Assembly: GCA_032690845.1 (NCBI GenBank)
Contig: CM064417.1
Span: 35,098,432 to 35,162,431 of the forward strand
Reading direction: 5' to 3'
Length of the DNA: 64,000 nt
Source: Eleusine coracana subsp. coracana
Taxonomy: Eukaryota; Streptophyta; Magnoliopsida; Poales; Poaceae
Notes under the pieces: generated by a model
What the model was told of the DNA's origin: nothing
The model's database searches: none
The model's input: only the letters and a program-made list of their open reading frames with translations
Part shown: in pieces, positions 43,250 to 54,645 of the stretch
How positions within the stretch are numbered: position 1 is the first letter of the stretch
Layout of the letters: each line of letters begins with the position of its first letter
Program-made: the position numbers and the translations under genes

Positions 43250-44340
43250 CTGTGCTAGAGGGTCCTAGATGGTATGCGCCTGTCAGAGCGGGTGGCCCGT
43301 AGTCTACGTCAGACTCCTCGGCCATTGCCTCCTCAAGGTTCTCCTCCTCCTCTGGTGCTGCGGGTGCAGCGGCTTCGTCCAGCTGCACCTAAAGGTCGTG
43401 GTTCTCCTGCACTAAAGTGTGAATGTCCTTAGCCATCTCCTCGATCTCCTGTTGGGCATTAGTCAGTTGTTGTTGCAGGTGCTCATTGTGGTTGGCGTGC
43501 TGCTGCATGATCTCACCACGCCTGTCCACCTCCTGTGAGAGGGTGTCATGCTGCCCAGTGACCTCCGTAACGCGAGCCTGACTCGCCTCGAGGGCAGCGG
43601 TCAACCTCTAAATCTCCCTCTGCTATGTGTCAACCTATTCCTGCAAGTCATTCCTCTGAATCAAAACCTGCTCAATGTCAGCTAGTAGGATCTTGATACG
43701 GTTGCTGGTCTCCTCGTCCAAGTTAAGAAAGTACTCAGAGTAGTGGGACACATGGTGATATCCCATGTGGTACTCCGGGTAGTCATCGCGAGAGATGCGT
43801 CTCACGCGCCTCTGCCAACCAGGGTCCGCCTGGTGCCAAATAGGTATCATCTCGAACGGAGTCCCAAAGAGTATTGACAGGTTACGCCCACATCATAGCT
43901 AAGCAATATCATGTGGTGCCCAACTAGTAGGTGAGTGTGGGCATGAACCACATCCTAGGCTTCACTCTGTTCAAGAAGCCAGGGATCTTTTTCTCAACGG
44001 TGCCAATATGACTGACCATGTGCCAATTGCACAAGTAGTCAGAGTAATAGTGAGCATCATCGCCATCGCCATCACCTCATCCCTGTGCTCCCAGCTGAGA
44101 AAATAAGCATCATTTATACAAAGCCCCATGAAGTTACTCTACGGTAGCATGTAGGAGTTGCAGTCATCACTCTGCAAGGCAATCCTATCACAAAGCTCCA
44201 GGGTGTTAGCTCAGGTAACAGGCGCCCCTCATCCACACGTTGACAAGCTCTTGATGGGCAAGGAACCACACATGGCCTTGGTGCTTGATCACGTGCCCCA
44301 CCTCCTTGCCAAGGACCAAAGCCTTATTATGGAGGCACAT
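43250..44340 (-). pseudogene. Unrecognised upstream ORF of the chromovirus
   Basis: Two open pieces on the gag strand belong together. The segment at 43850-43635 includes RRISRDDYPEYHMGYHHVSH. The next, at 43604-43260, is a coiled coil rich in Q, E and H, with TAALEASQARVTEVTGQHDT and an acidic tail. Further open pieces lie upstream to 44340 (for example GTVEKKIPGFLNRVKPRMWF). Stops near 43625 and others break the frame. I do not recognise the family. Position and strand suggest a gag-proximal ORF of this element or a captured host sequence. Confidence 0.4.
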
Positions 44341-44344
44341 CAAT

Positions 44345-47000
44345 AAATTATCTTTTGGCATGCGTGACATCTGTAGATCTAGGAGTCCAAGAGGGGGTGA
44401 ATTGGACCGGTAAGTGGATCATCAACCCAATCAATTTCCACCAATTATTCCACCTCACTAATGACACGTCGTATGCAATTTTACCAAGCCAAGACCCTAG
44501 CAATTCTAGTGATATATGCAATGCAAGTAATGCCAAGCCAATCAATAAGCAAGCAAGCCCGTGGCAATCCTATCTCTACTTACACACAAGTGGGGGATTA
44601 AAAACAGTAAGTAAAGAGGGGTTTAGATATTGCTTATTGATTTTTAGCCTGAGCTATTAAGAAGATGCCCACCCCCCCCCCCCCCCTAGTCCTTGTTGAA
44701 TCGACTCCCGCTGGAGTATGGATCACTCCCGCCACCAATCATGTAGTCCTTGAACACAAGCCTGTATCACTCCCAGAGTGATGACATGGCTTCATGACCA
44801 CTGCTCATCGAGTCCTCGACTCCTCGAGCATAAGCTCACCTCCTTCAAGAACTTGCTGTACTCCCGGAGTGCATGCACGGGCGCTCTCTCACAATGCTCC
44901 TTTCAAAGGCGAGTTCAAACCTTGTACAGACTTGTGATAGCCTTCACAACACGTCATGATATGATAGGCTCAATCACTGATACCTAACCGGTCTATGCCT
45001 TGCCATAGACCAAGGCTAACAACACTAATCCTCTCTGCAACCTCTCCTAGGCTAGAGACATGGGATGCTCTTGTGTTAGTCTCCAAGACACTCAAAGATA
45101 GCTCCAATCCTTGCTCTAGTGTCTCCTCTTCTCCTCTTGGCTCTCCCAAGTTTGTCTAGCTATCCAAATGGCCAAGAGAGGTCTGAAAGACCCTAGCAAT
45201 AGCCAAAAAGTTGACGAACCTGAGAGCCCATCACCGTAATGTACCACCATACAGTACGGTGACCTCTCAGTTAGTCATCATATAATAAGGTGACCTCTGC
45301 TCATCCATACAGCAACCTCGGATCTCCAGTGCCTCTCTGTGCACAAATCCTCTAGATCACCGTACCTTACGGCGGCTTCGTCGTAAGGTCTCCAAAGAGT
45401 ACCAGAAACTGACCACTTCAACTCCTTCGGTACTCTATATCCTACGGCGACCTCGCCGTAACATCAATGGCAACACTTGACAAATGGCCACGTCCTTCTC
45501 ATATTTCGGTCATTGTACCTTACGGCGACCTCGTCGTAAGGTCTCCAGAGAGTACCTAAAAATGGTCTTCTTCTCCTTGACTAACTGTATCTTACGGCGA
45601 CCACCTGACCGCCATCAACTCTTCTCATCAACTTTGCTCTAGTCCATCGACTTTGCATCCCTTGACTCAGCGTACCTTACGGCGATCTCCTGAGTTCCAT
45701 TGACTTTGTCCATTATTGACATTTCTTAATGTCATCACCAAGCTTCCTTGGCAACAATGCCATAAATGTGTTTTGGTATGTTTTAATGAATGCAGGTAAT
45801 CCGCAAGTGCATGGAGAATACCATTGTAGCACTTCACCCGGAAGTATTTAGGGTATCGTATTTATTTTATTGCAAAGGAAGGCAAAGGATGATTAAGATG
45901 ATTACTATGTTCTAAATGTGCACAGTAGATTATAAGGCAAAGTTCTCATAGGGTAAGGGTATAGATGAACATAGGTAGTGTACACTTAGATAGCATACTC
46001 AAGATAAAGAAATACTAGTCTAGTGGAGAAGGACAAAGAAAGAGCTAAGTTCCTATGTTGCTTGGATACAGTTGCATAGTCTATACTATATACTATTATA
46101 TGGACACATAAACAATGCAAGACAATTTGATCATCGCACCTTGGGCATCCGGTTTTCCTCTACAGCCACAGTACAATTCAGGTCAAGAGCCTATTGCATA
46201 GCCGAACGTGGGGGATCTCAATGGACAGATAGGGTTATCACCACCTACTGCCTACCCCTAATAATCCGTGAGATACACGACAAATATTGCATTATATTGA
46301 TATAAGCACCATGCTTACATCTCTAGAACAATACCCCTAATCACCTAGTGATGGATCAGAAACGAAGCGATCACATTGAAGGAACACTAAGCACGTGGAA
46401 ATTATCTAAGTCAAACATTAGTCATGCATCTCTATAATGATATAAATAAAGACTATAGTAAGGGCTTATATATAACATGGTAGTATAGTACAACTATACT
46501 ACTAACATGTAAGCATACTAACCACATACATGAACGGATCATACAATCAAACAAAAAACACATGACCCAAGCACGACTATATAGAAAGACAAAATATATT
46601 AAATAAAATAAAGCCTTATAAAAAGAGAAAGATACAAGAGGCATACGACAACTCTGGAGAAAAGACTTGGGAACTGAAGAAGACTCTATTCTAAGCCTAA
46701 CTCCACTAAAACTAGAGAGTAACTTGAAATACAAAGAGTGATGCTTCTAAGTGTGTATTTTGGAGTGAAGCCCTTCCTATTTATTTATAGGGCCCAAAGT
46801 CGGTTCCTGGAGTCGGTAACTGCCACCTAACCCGCACAACCGTCATTGGGGAACCACCAGGAGCCAGCACATGGCGGCCATGCATGGTAGTTAATGACCA
46901 TCAACATTCATTCACTTGGTTTTTGTTCTAGAGTAAATCTAGTCCAATCACCATACATTATCCTATGGTGATCACTGAAGCTTCATTGACTTAGTCCATT
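44345..47000 (-). mobile_element. Fragment of a Tat-like gypsy element with inverted-motif array
   Basis: The right part from about 45775 resembles an LTR edge: GTAATCCGCAAGTGCATGG, ACCATTGTAGCACTTCACCC and an internal CTATTTATTTATAGGGCCC. Its layout parallels the LTR at 17809, and TTGGCAACAATGCCATAAAT just left of it resembles a decayed GGCAACGGCGCTAGAAA word. The left part (44345-45770) has an array of short inverted motifs and a C run (44669-44686). Borders are uncertain and no protein was found. The orientation is inferred from that comparison. Confidence 0.45.
45236..45700. repeat. Array of hairpin-like motifs, spacing about 72-85 bp
   Basis: A unit of the form ACCTTACGGCGACCTCGTCG plus TAAGGT starts at 45364, 45439, 45517, 45589 and 45674. 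Degenerate versions lie at about 45245 and 45290. Arms are ten bases with one mismatch. The first and third units are followed by GTCTCCAAAGAGTACC- or GTCTCCAGAGAGTACC-like words. A related CACCATAC...ATGGTG motif is near 46942. Confidence 0.75.
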
Positions 47001-47099
47001 GACTCGCGCCCTTGTCCATCGACTTGTGCATCCATCCATCGACTTGCTTCCACACCTTGATCAATCCTTTTCCACTGCCACTTTAAGTGTCCTAGAGCT

Positions 47100-48070
47100 T
47101 TACATGAGAATCTCAACACTCTAACTGATGAGGACATCTATCATGACATTCCATTGACAAATATTAAACAAGACGTTCAATATCATGACTACACCTATGA
47201 GAGAACAATGACTCGAGCCAAAGTGAAACAATTACAACATGAGGTGAATATTTTTGTTAATAATTGTGACCATGACTCTCATAAGATTCATGTACTACCT
47301 AATGGGGGTGCATTACTTGTCCTAAGGTTTGAAGCATAGGTCCAAGACGTGGTGGTCACTTGATGCAAACGAGAGATAGTTGAAGTCGATGTGCTGATGT
47401 TCAGATTATGTCCTTCAACTTGGTGACGAATTATGTATCACTCTAAGAGGTACCACCTCAATTATTATACATGGATGGAAAGGTTTTGAAGTGTACTTTC
47501 ATATGCAAGTAACGGCGCGTCCATTGGAGCTTTATGGAAAGAGTTATGCTCATTTTGGTGAAGTCTATTCCAGAGACCCGTAGACTGCTCCAAGTTTGTG
47601 TATTACGAGTTGGGCTCTTTATAAAGTCCCCCAGTCCAACTAGGAGGGATGTTCCTAGTATAAATAGCACTTGTACACCTGCTAGAAACCCTAACCATGA
47701 ATTGAACTCAGAAAAATAGAGAAGCCAAGTGCTCTTATCCTTAGGGTTATGCCATTGCTGCCTCCTTGAGGATTGGGAGTTTTCTCTACCACTTATTCTT
47801 GTGTTTCCTAGTGATTTGCAAGAGCATTGCCTATCCTTTACGTGGTTTAGGTTAGGCATCGACCAAATCGTATTGTTGGGCAAAATCATTTGTCACAGGT
47901 GGTTGTTCTAGCAGCTGTTGGTGCCATCAATTTGTCAGGTTTCATGGGTCAAGTTATCCCTAGATCCTACGACGAGAAGATCGGGCAATCCCCCGTATCA
48001 CTAACCCTAGAGAAGCCTAAGAGAATGACTCATGCTCTCTTGATAGTCCGGTTTTTCCTATGGACTCAAG
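47100..48070 (+). mobile_element. 3' end of a gypsy element: polyprotein tail and LTR-like sequence
   Basis: A plus-strand frame at 47115-47339 reads LTNIKQDVQYHDYTYERTMT and RAKVKQLQHEVNIF. This resembles the conserved GPMTRARAKQL tail that closes many plant gypsy polyproteins. The following 47380-48060 has LTR-like features: TTTATAAAGTCCC, a TATAAATAGCACTTG promoter word near 47660 and an AGAAACCCTAACC leader. No partner LTR was seen, so the borders are approximate. Confidence 0.5.
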
Positions 48071-48378
48071 CCTACACACTAGCCAAGTGATCACACACAC
48101 TTGGACCTAGTTGTCCTTAGCCTTGATCCATCTCCATCACCATGACTCTCCATCAAGATCTTCATGGCACTCCATCGAGTCCTTAATTGATCATCAAGGC
48201 AACATTCACCATGTTCATGTTTTGAGTTAATAGTTCGTTCTACAACCACAACACTTGATGTAGGCATTAGTAACCATTTTATATTGTTACTCAATCACCA
48301 AAACATTCATACCTTGGGATTTCCAACACCAATGGTCATGAAGCCTACAACATCTTAGCCAAGGATGATTTATATGGT

Positions 48379-48985
48379 GTACCTTAACATGAGGTTTGCT
48401 TACTGTGTGTGTGTGCGCGTGCATGCACATGAGTGTACGTGTGCGCATGCGCATCATGCGTGTGCGTGTGTTTTATGGTAGGAACTACTTCCTCTATACT
48501 TATACAAGTGATGTTCTAAAGTTCAAAATTTGACCCAGTAAAAGTGTCATTCTAGCGTCATGATCCCACACATGTTGAATTGCACGGGGAAAAAGATTCG
48601 CTCTATCACTTCTCGTCCACTTCCTTTCACTAAGAACACTTCTGACTCCTGTCCCGATCCAAGCGACAATGAGGAGTAAGCGCACGTTTGAAGCCTCCAT
48701 GCTGGCAAGCTTCATGGGCGAAGAGCCGTGGGGTTCGGTGGCCATGGACGAAGCTTCACGAAGCCAAGGATTTTTTTTTTCCTTTTCCATTTTCAGGTAA
48801 CGAGGCCAAGCCACTAGGGATTGAGTCAAATTAAATGAGGGCAGCAGTGTCTTTCTCACCTTTCCTTGTTTCCAGCAAAATTTTCTAGAACGTCACTTGT
48901 ATTGGGACGGAGGGAGTACCTTAACATAAGGTTTGCTTTGTGTGTGTGCGTGCACGCGCATGTGCATGTGTGCCATGGTAGGAAC
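48379..48985. repeat. Direct repeat flanking a MITE (48379-48485 and 48916-48985)
   Basis: Both copies run GTACCTTAACAT, AGGTTTGCTT, a GT/GC microsatellite, and ATGGTAGGAAC. The microsatellite is longer in the left copy. The MITE lies exactly between them. Confidence 0.8.
48486..48918. mobile_element. Stowaway-type MITE of about 430 bp with possible captured sequence
   Basis: Left end TACTTCCTCTATACTTATAC then AAGTGATGTTCTA; right end TAGAACGTCACTTGTATTGG then GACGGAGGGAGTA. These are inverse to each other over about 30 bp. The interior has a GC-richer stretch at 48590-48770 that is longer than usual for such MITEs. It shows no recognisable domain. Confidence 0.75.
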
Positions 48986-48999
48986 AACTATACGTCTAG

Positions 49000-50470
49000 A
49001 ACAACTTAGTCATGCAATACACTTCATAAAAACTTTACATCTAGAGAATAACTTATAATCATGCAATACACTTTGTAAAAGAATAAATAAGTAGTGCAAT
49101 ATATATATAAGATGGAGAATTGCAAACCAAGATATCGGCTGATGACTATGTGCCTAATATGCTGGAATAAAATGAGATTCAATTCATTGTTCTGCCAGCA
49201 ACTATCCAGCTAGTACATTGGAGCGGGAAGTAGTCATCTCCCTTGCTTCTACTCCGAGTTTTTGGAACCCACTTCATGACAATGGCCAAGCAAGTACTAC
49301 TTGCACAAGTGGCAATCCTCCCCCTCCTCGATCTAGTCAATCCAGCAAAGAAAGTTCAAGCTTCTTTATAAGCCAAGAACCAAGGAAAAATAGATCATTC
49401 GTTTTCTTAGGAATGAATCAGAAATTTTTACCAATTAGTTTTGTCAGAATTTATAATAAGCATGCCACTAATAAGCTGCAAACAGTGAAGACATAGATGG
49501 ATGCAAATACACTACCAAATACTATATCAATAATCAAGCACCCTTGAAATCAACAACTCCCATATGTGATGAGGAACTGTTCTGTTAGTATGATTTTGTG
49601 TAACTGAAATGCTTATCCAACTTTTCAATAGGAAATCAGATGAATTTGAGATCTTTTTTACAAAACATCCTTATGCACGGGCCCTCCCTGGCTTCACGGC
49701 TCTTCTTCTCCAAACTACATCTCCATATTATCCTCTCCCATGGCCATGGAAGCTTCTGGTGCTCCCCCAAATCCACTCCCTCATTCTGCGTCGGTAGTCC
49801 AAATCAGCTACTCAAATCGTCTGCTAGTCTCCATCTAATCTTTCTAATTTCTTTCCTCATCAACACTCATCACCCCCAATCTCTAGTGATTCCACCGGTG
49901 ATGGTTGTTAGTGCGTTCCCTCAGGCTGTGTAGGATCACGTTGCGCAGTGCTCACTCTCCTCGTCCCCTCTCACATCGTTGCATCGTTCCCACCTCCACA
50001 CAAAGCTGTCCAGAGCTGTTGCATCACCTCTTATTGCGTCACACGGGCCGACTTTGCCACGTTCGTCTAGGCCGATTGCCCACAGCCACAACACAAATTG
50101 ACTGAAGTGGGCGACGTTCTGTTTTGTGGAGGTGGCCACGATGGTGTAGAATGACTGCTCCTCGCTGGGAGTGGCCACGTCAACCAAAATAAGGAGAGAA
50201 GTCTAGTCTTTTACAGTTCTACTTACTACTATTATGAAATGCAACTTTCTACGGAACAAGCCAGCATCACAAATATCAATATATTAACTCAGAGAAATCA
50301 AACGTACATTGAGATTTTAAAACAAAATGCAATGAAATCAAACAAATGAAACATAAATTTTAATGCCAATACATTGACTCACTACAAGATGGCATGAAAT
50401 GAAACAAGGCAATCTGATGCGAGAAGCTCAAGAATGGATCAGGCACAAGTCTAGCAGCCCCTTGCCGCTG
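49000..50470. other. Stretch without a supported gene
   Basis: Short open frames at 49218-49496, 49640-49933 and 49936-50187 show no recognisable domain. The part at 49890-50190 is GC-richer and may be a decayed exon, but I cannot name it. Confidence 0.4.
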
Positions 50471-50473
50471 CTA

Positions 50474-51028
50474 CTACTTCAGAATTGGAAGGAAGCACCT
50501 CTCATGCGACCTGCTCCAGCCGTCGGGCATCTTCTTTACGACGGTGGAGACACGTTCCAGAAAGTCCCATTTGAATAGACAGAATTCCACCTCCTTATTC
50601 TCTGCATGGTACTGCCAACTAAAAAAATAGATGCAGTTCTTGCCGCTAAGCCCAGTGAATGCATCCCTTGCTGGGAGCACATAGCACGGGTTGAGGTTCC
50701 AGGTCTGCAGGTTAATCTTGCCATGAAGCCCGGGAGCGTCGTCCCAATCAACGAGAGTCAAGTTTTCCTGGAGCATATCTTGCAGCGTGAAGGATACTGG
50801 CAAATACCAGCTAACTCCAGACGGGAAAGGAGGCGCACCTTGCCCTGATGCTCGATCACATGAGCATCCTGCTCGTCGAGGGGCCACTTGATGCCGCCGT
50901 CGGCGGCAGCAGCTGCCTCATCTTCCAGGGCCATAGGGCCATGCTCGGCAAGATGCCTCCTGAGTCAAAGCATCGCCGACCAAAACCTCCTGAACAGAAT
51001 GGTGGCCCAGCAGGCGTCACTGCTGCAG
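50474..51028 (-). pseudogene. F-box/DUF295 C-terminal fragment
   Basis: From 51028 the minus strand reads SSDACWATILFRRFWSAM, a TGA stop, then RRHLAEHGPMALEDEAAAAA and HVIEHQGKVRLLSRLELAG. After a frame change it continues with SFTLQDMLQENLTLVDWDDA to NPCYVLPARDAFTGLSGKN, and ends at 50474. This covers the second half of the intact paralogue (from about residue 178). The F-box is absent. The break at 51028 coincides with the start of a segment shared with 32248, so the truncation is a recombination joint. Confidence 0.8.
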
Positions 51029-52135
51029 CAGAGGTAGTGTGCATGTGGCATAATAGAGACTTTTAGTCAATGAAGGGTGATGGGATCATGACTTATGGCT
51101 TGCCTAAATAAAAATCAGGACTTATGGCCTTATGGGTAAAATGGTGCAACCTCTATAGAATGTAAAACTATAGTGATAGTCATGTTAACGATCAAGGACA
51201 AGATTGGACTTCTTCATGATTAGTTGTGCTTGGTTGTTTGGTTTGAGTTGGTAATCAGATGGTAGGAACCTGATGAGTCGGTAGCTAGGTCGTTGGAACA
51301 TGGTGAGCTTGAGAGTTGAATGGAATCCGGCAAAATGTGTCTTTTTTGGATTTTGAGTTTATGAAATCTACTGTAGTAACCTTGAGTTAAGCCATTAATT
51401 TCTTGTTATCAACAAGTATGACATACCTTTCCCACACATGTTGGGTACTCTGTACACACAATCTTACTATATCGCGGAAAGGGAAAGAGGTAAATGAAGT
51501 CATAGACTAAACTGCAAAATGTGCATAGAAAGTCGTGTTTATCGCCGGCTGATTTATGTGTGGTGTGCTCTAAAATTTTATCTTCCATTGTTGTTCAAAA
51601 CTCTAGTACTTAGTAATAAAGTTGTATGTGTCAATATATAATTGTTTATCACCGATAAGGTACGTACTAAATGAAGACGAAAGGTCCTAGCATACATATA
51701 GATTGCATATAGTACTGTTTTTATAAAACCAAGTGTGACAACACTATTAGTTGAGGTAATGCACAATATAAAACTAAGATTAAGATAGAAAACAGTACTT
51801 CCTATTTGAGCATAAAACGCATGTAGAGAAATTATGTAGCGGTGTGTTTAATAAAAACGCATGTAATCATAATTAGGTTGCATGTCTAAAAATTGTGCAC
51901 AATTTTCTACTTACTCACTTTGATTTTTAATTGATGTCTTGTATAAATATTTGAAAGGTGCTGGATAAATGATACAATCTTCAACTCCACATCTACTCGC
52001 CTCCCACCAGTCCCGGCCCATCCCAGTGCAACCTCACAGAAATCACATTCATAGATAAATTTTCAAAATCTATTGAAATCAAACATGCCATTTGGTCCAG
52101 TCCATAGCCAAGTGTGCAACATATAAGTAGTAGTC
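51029..52135. repeat. Duplicated intergenic segment, copy 2
   Basis: It matches 32248-33290 colinearly up to about 51960, then 28490-28560 at 52085-52135. In this copy the small CACTA-like end at 32570-32652 is missing and the sequence reads GCCATTAATTTCTTGTTATC there instead. Confidence 0.8.
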
Positions 52136-52210
52136 GTTGCCTCTAGGTGACGCAAGGTGATGCTGCTCATTAGGTGTTGTGATCATTTACCTGATCTGAT
52201 TTAACTGCAG

Positions 52211-53600
52211 AATAAGCTGCAGAGTTTGGCTGGTCAGCCCACCGACGTGCTAGAGACGCTCTCGCCCAATGTCAGGAAGCATGTCTGAGTTTTTGAGGGA
52301 AATTCAGGTCATCTACTAGTATATTTACATAGCATTGTTGATTTGGAATATTTTGACATTTTAGATTTTAGAAATAATGTCTGGATGTCATGTTAAGTTG
52401 AAGTGGTATAATTTTATGAGCTAGCTTATATGTGCCCTACAAAATTACTTAAGAGTGATCCAGTAGCTGTCAAAAAAAAAAAGAGTGATCCAGTATTGTT
52501 CCTGTTCTATGTGAGATGATAATTTGATAAATGGGTTTGTTGGAATGCTGTGACTTTGTGCCTTTTGTTGATAACATCGAAATAATCTGTTGAATTTGCA
52601 TGGTAGCTCAACAGCTACTACAGTTCAACTTTTTAAGGTTTTATTTGAATGTATAAAGAATATAGCCTTTTGGTGACTTCTATAGTACTAGGTAGCATTA
52701 AAATTCAAAATGTTTGTTGAAATTGCAGAGTATTTGAATTCAGTAGCCACAGCAACTCAGAATTTCAATTATTTTATTATCTCAAATTTGGTTGATGAAG
52801 ATGAGAGAAGAAAACATAAAGTTATTGATAGTTATAGCCTTACTTTTTATTAGCTTTGATTACGAATTGAACTCTATGTGATATTGAGAGCCTTATGATT
52901 TAATTAACTAGAGATCCAAGGAGTCCGCTTTGCGGTTACAGTGTTAACTGATAATGGCATACCATTCTCTTCCAGTTTCCAAGGCCTATTCTGTCTTGTT
53001 TGTATTAAACAGAATGTCTACCTAACACATATAGTAAATATTTCGGTATGAAACATCTTCATGTGACCTACTGATATCTTTTGATGCCATTTTGGGTCTG
53101 AACCCTGACTATCGTGCTTTTTTAATCATGTAACTTGATGATTGGCAGACCTTTTCAACTTTTTTTATGCAATGATGCAGAGCCAACATGATGATATTGA
53201 GGCGAAATTTTTTGTAGAACGAGCAGCACTTGAAGCCAAGTACCAGAAGCTTTATGAACCTTTGTACAGCAAGGTATGATTCTTAGCCATGCTCTTTTTA
53301 TTTTGCATTGTTCACGTCAATTTTTGAAAGATCTGACTTCTATATATTGTTTTTGGCATAATACTTTATTTACTCATTTTATGTTATTATAGAAATATGA
53401 AATTGTCAATGGAGTTGTGGAGGTTGATGGTATCAGTGATGAACCAACTAGTGAAAATGCTGCTGAGGGAAAGGAATCAGATGGTATAAACTGAGCAGGC
53501 ACTTGCATAGTCCCTATTCTTTGATTATAGTTCCTATTACTGATCTGCAGTTGAACTATTTTTCAGCTAAAGGAGTTCCAGATTTCTGGCTGATCTATTG
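52211..53600 (+). pseudogene. NAP1 (nucleosome assembly protein) gene fragment with introns
   Basis: Four exon pieces keep GT/AG borders. At 52211-52307 the reading is NKLQSLAGQPTDVLETLSPN then VRKHV. 53181-53273 encodes SQHDDIEAKFFVERAALEAK then YQKLYEPLYSK. 53393-53483 encodes KYEIVNGVVEVDGISDEPTS. A piece from 53567 encodes KGVPDFWL, after which similarity stops near 53590. This is the N-terminal half of NAP1-like histone chaperones, which bind H2A-H2B. An extra T at about 52286 shifts the frame before EFLREIQ. The start exon, acidic tail and C-terminal domain are missing. Retained introns mean DNA-level copying, not retroposition. Phases agree across the last three exons. Confidence 0.85.
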
Positions 53601-53829
53601 CTTATGAAGATGTCACACACCTTATGATCTATTGCCAAGAGAAATATAACAATTCATTTTTTAGATTTAGAAGATTGAAACTGTTTTGTTAGGAATGGAA
53701 TTAGAATGTACATCTACAATCAGTTTTTTTTAATTGATGGACGCATGTGCACTTAACCCGAAGCCCGTATCATTTAACCAGCACCTTTCAAATATTTCCC
53801 ACCATGAGACACAGTTTTTTTTAGAGAGG

Positions 53830-54486
53830 GAATATTTATTAATAATATTCCAGCCTTTGTGTTGATTGATACATATAGCCATTTATTGTTACAATACTAA
53901 TGACAGGCTCAAAATAAACAAGAGACTGAAAGTTCCTTGATCCAACAAGGAGATTGTTACAAAATGGTTCTATTGCTAAAGCACCAGCCATTGGGAGCAA
54001 ATATTTCCAACATTAATGTCTCAAGTGTACGACACCCATGTTGGAATTGGGTCCTTTCTTCCTCCTCCTGAAGCAATGACCAGAAATGGGCCCAATAAGT
54101 CCCTCTAAAAATTAACTACATAGGAGAGAAAACTCACACTTTGTTAAACACCATATCATTATGATTAAGCCAAATTGCCCAACACAAAGCTGCTGCCCTT
54201 ATCAAGATTTTGTGTAAAGTTTTTCTTTCCACTACCCCTTGTACCCTGTGACACATATGATGTACATCAGCAGAGGGAGTTATGTTAAAACAATCTGCAC
54301 AACTCTCCACAACAGTTTAGCGGACGGACAATCAAAAAAGAGGTTGCATTGTCTCATTTCCATTACAGTAATGCAACACTTAACATTTCCTTTCCATCGG
54401 TTGATCTTGCATACAGATTTTCTACATAACTCATGCAAGCGAGCATCAAACATATCATTATACATTACCATAGATAAATCAAACAT
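53830..54486 (-). pseudogene. LINE-type reverse transcriptase zinc-binding fragment
   Basis: On the minus strand a frame near 54486-54280 reads CKINRWKGNVKCCITVMEMR then QCNLFFDCPSAKLLWRVVQI. This matches the zinc-binding (zf-RVT) domain that closes many plant non-LTR retrotransposon ORFs. Further along, WAIWLNHNDMVFNK continues the family pattern after a stop or shift. No reverse transcriptase core is present here. It lies between the NAP1 fragment and an F-box copy. Confidence 0.6.
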
Positions 54487-54645
54487 GCATATAGGGGCAA
54501 ATTATAGTGAAAACGAACATAAATTTAAATGCCAAGACACAGGCTCACAACATGTCAAACAAGATGACTTAAAATGAGACAGGACAATCTGATGCAAGGA
54601 GTCCAAGCGTAGATTGGGCACTAGACTAGCGCCTTACCGATACTA

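Larger units (their letters stand above)
39872..44340 (-). mobile_element. Interior of a truncated chromovirus (Ty3/gypsy), integrase deleted
   Basis: In minus order the interior holds a possible upstream ORF (44340-43250), gag (42910-42030), a zinc knuckle, protease, reverse transcriptase, RNase H and a short chromodomain tail next to the purine tract of the 3' LTR. Integrase is absent. No 5' LTR was found on the right, where unrelated retrotransposon sequence starts near 44345. The chromodomain remnant and long LTR suggest the Tekay/Del group, which is an inference. Confidence 0.75.

Noticed and set aside
49890..50190. Possible exon of a host gene
   Set aside because: GC-richer than its surroundings but with no recognisable protein pattern or splice signals, so left unnamed.
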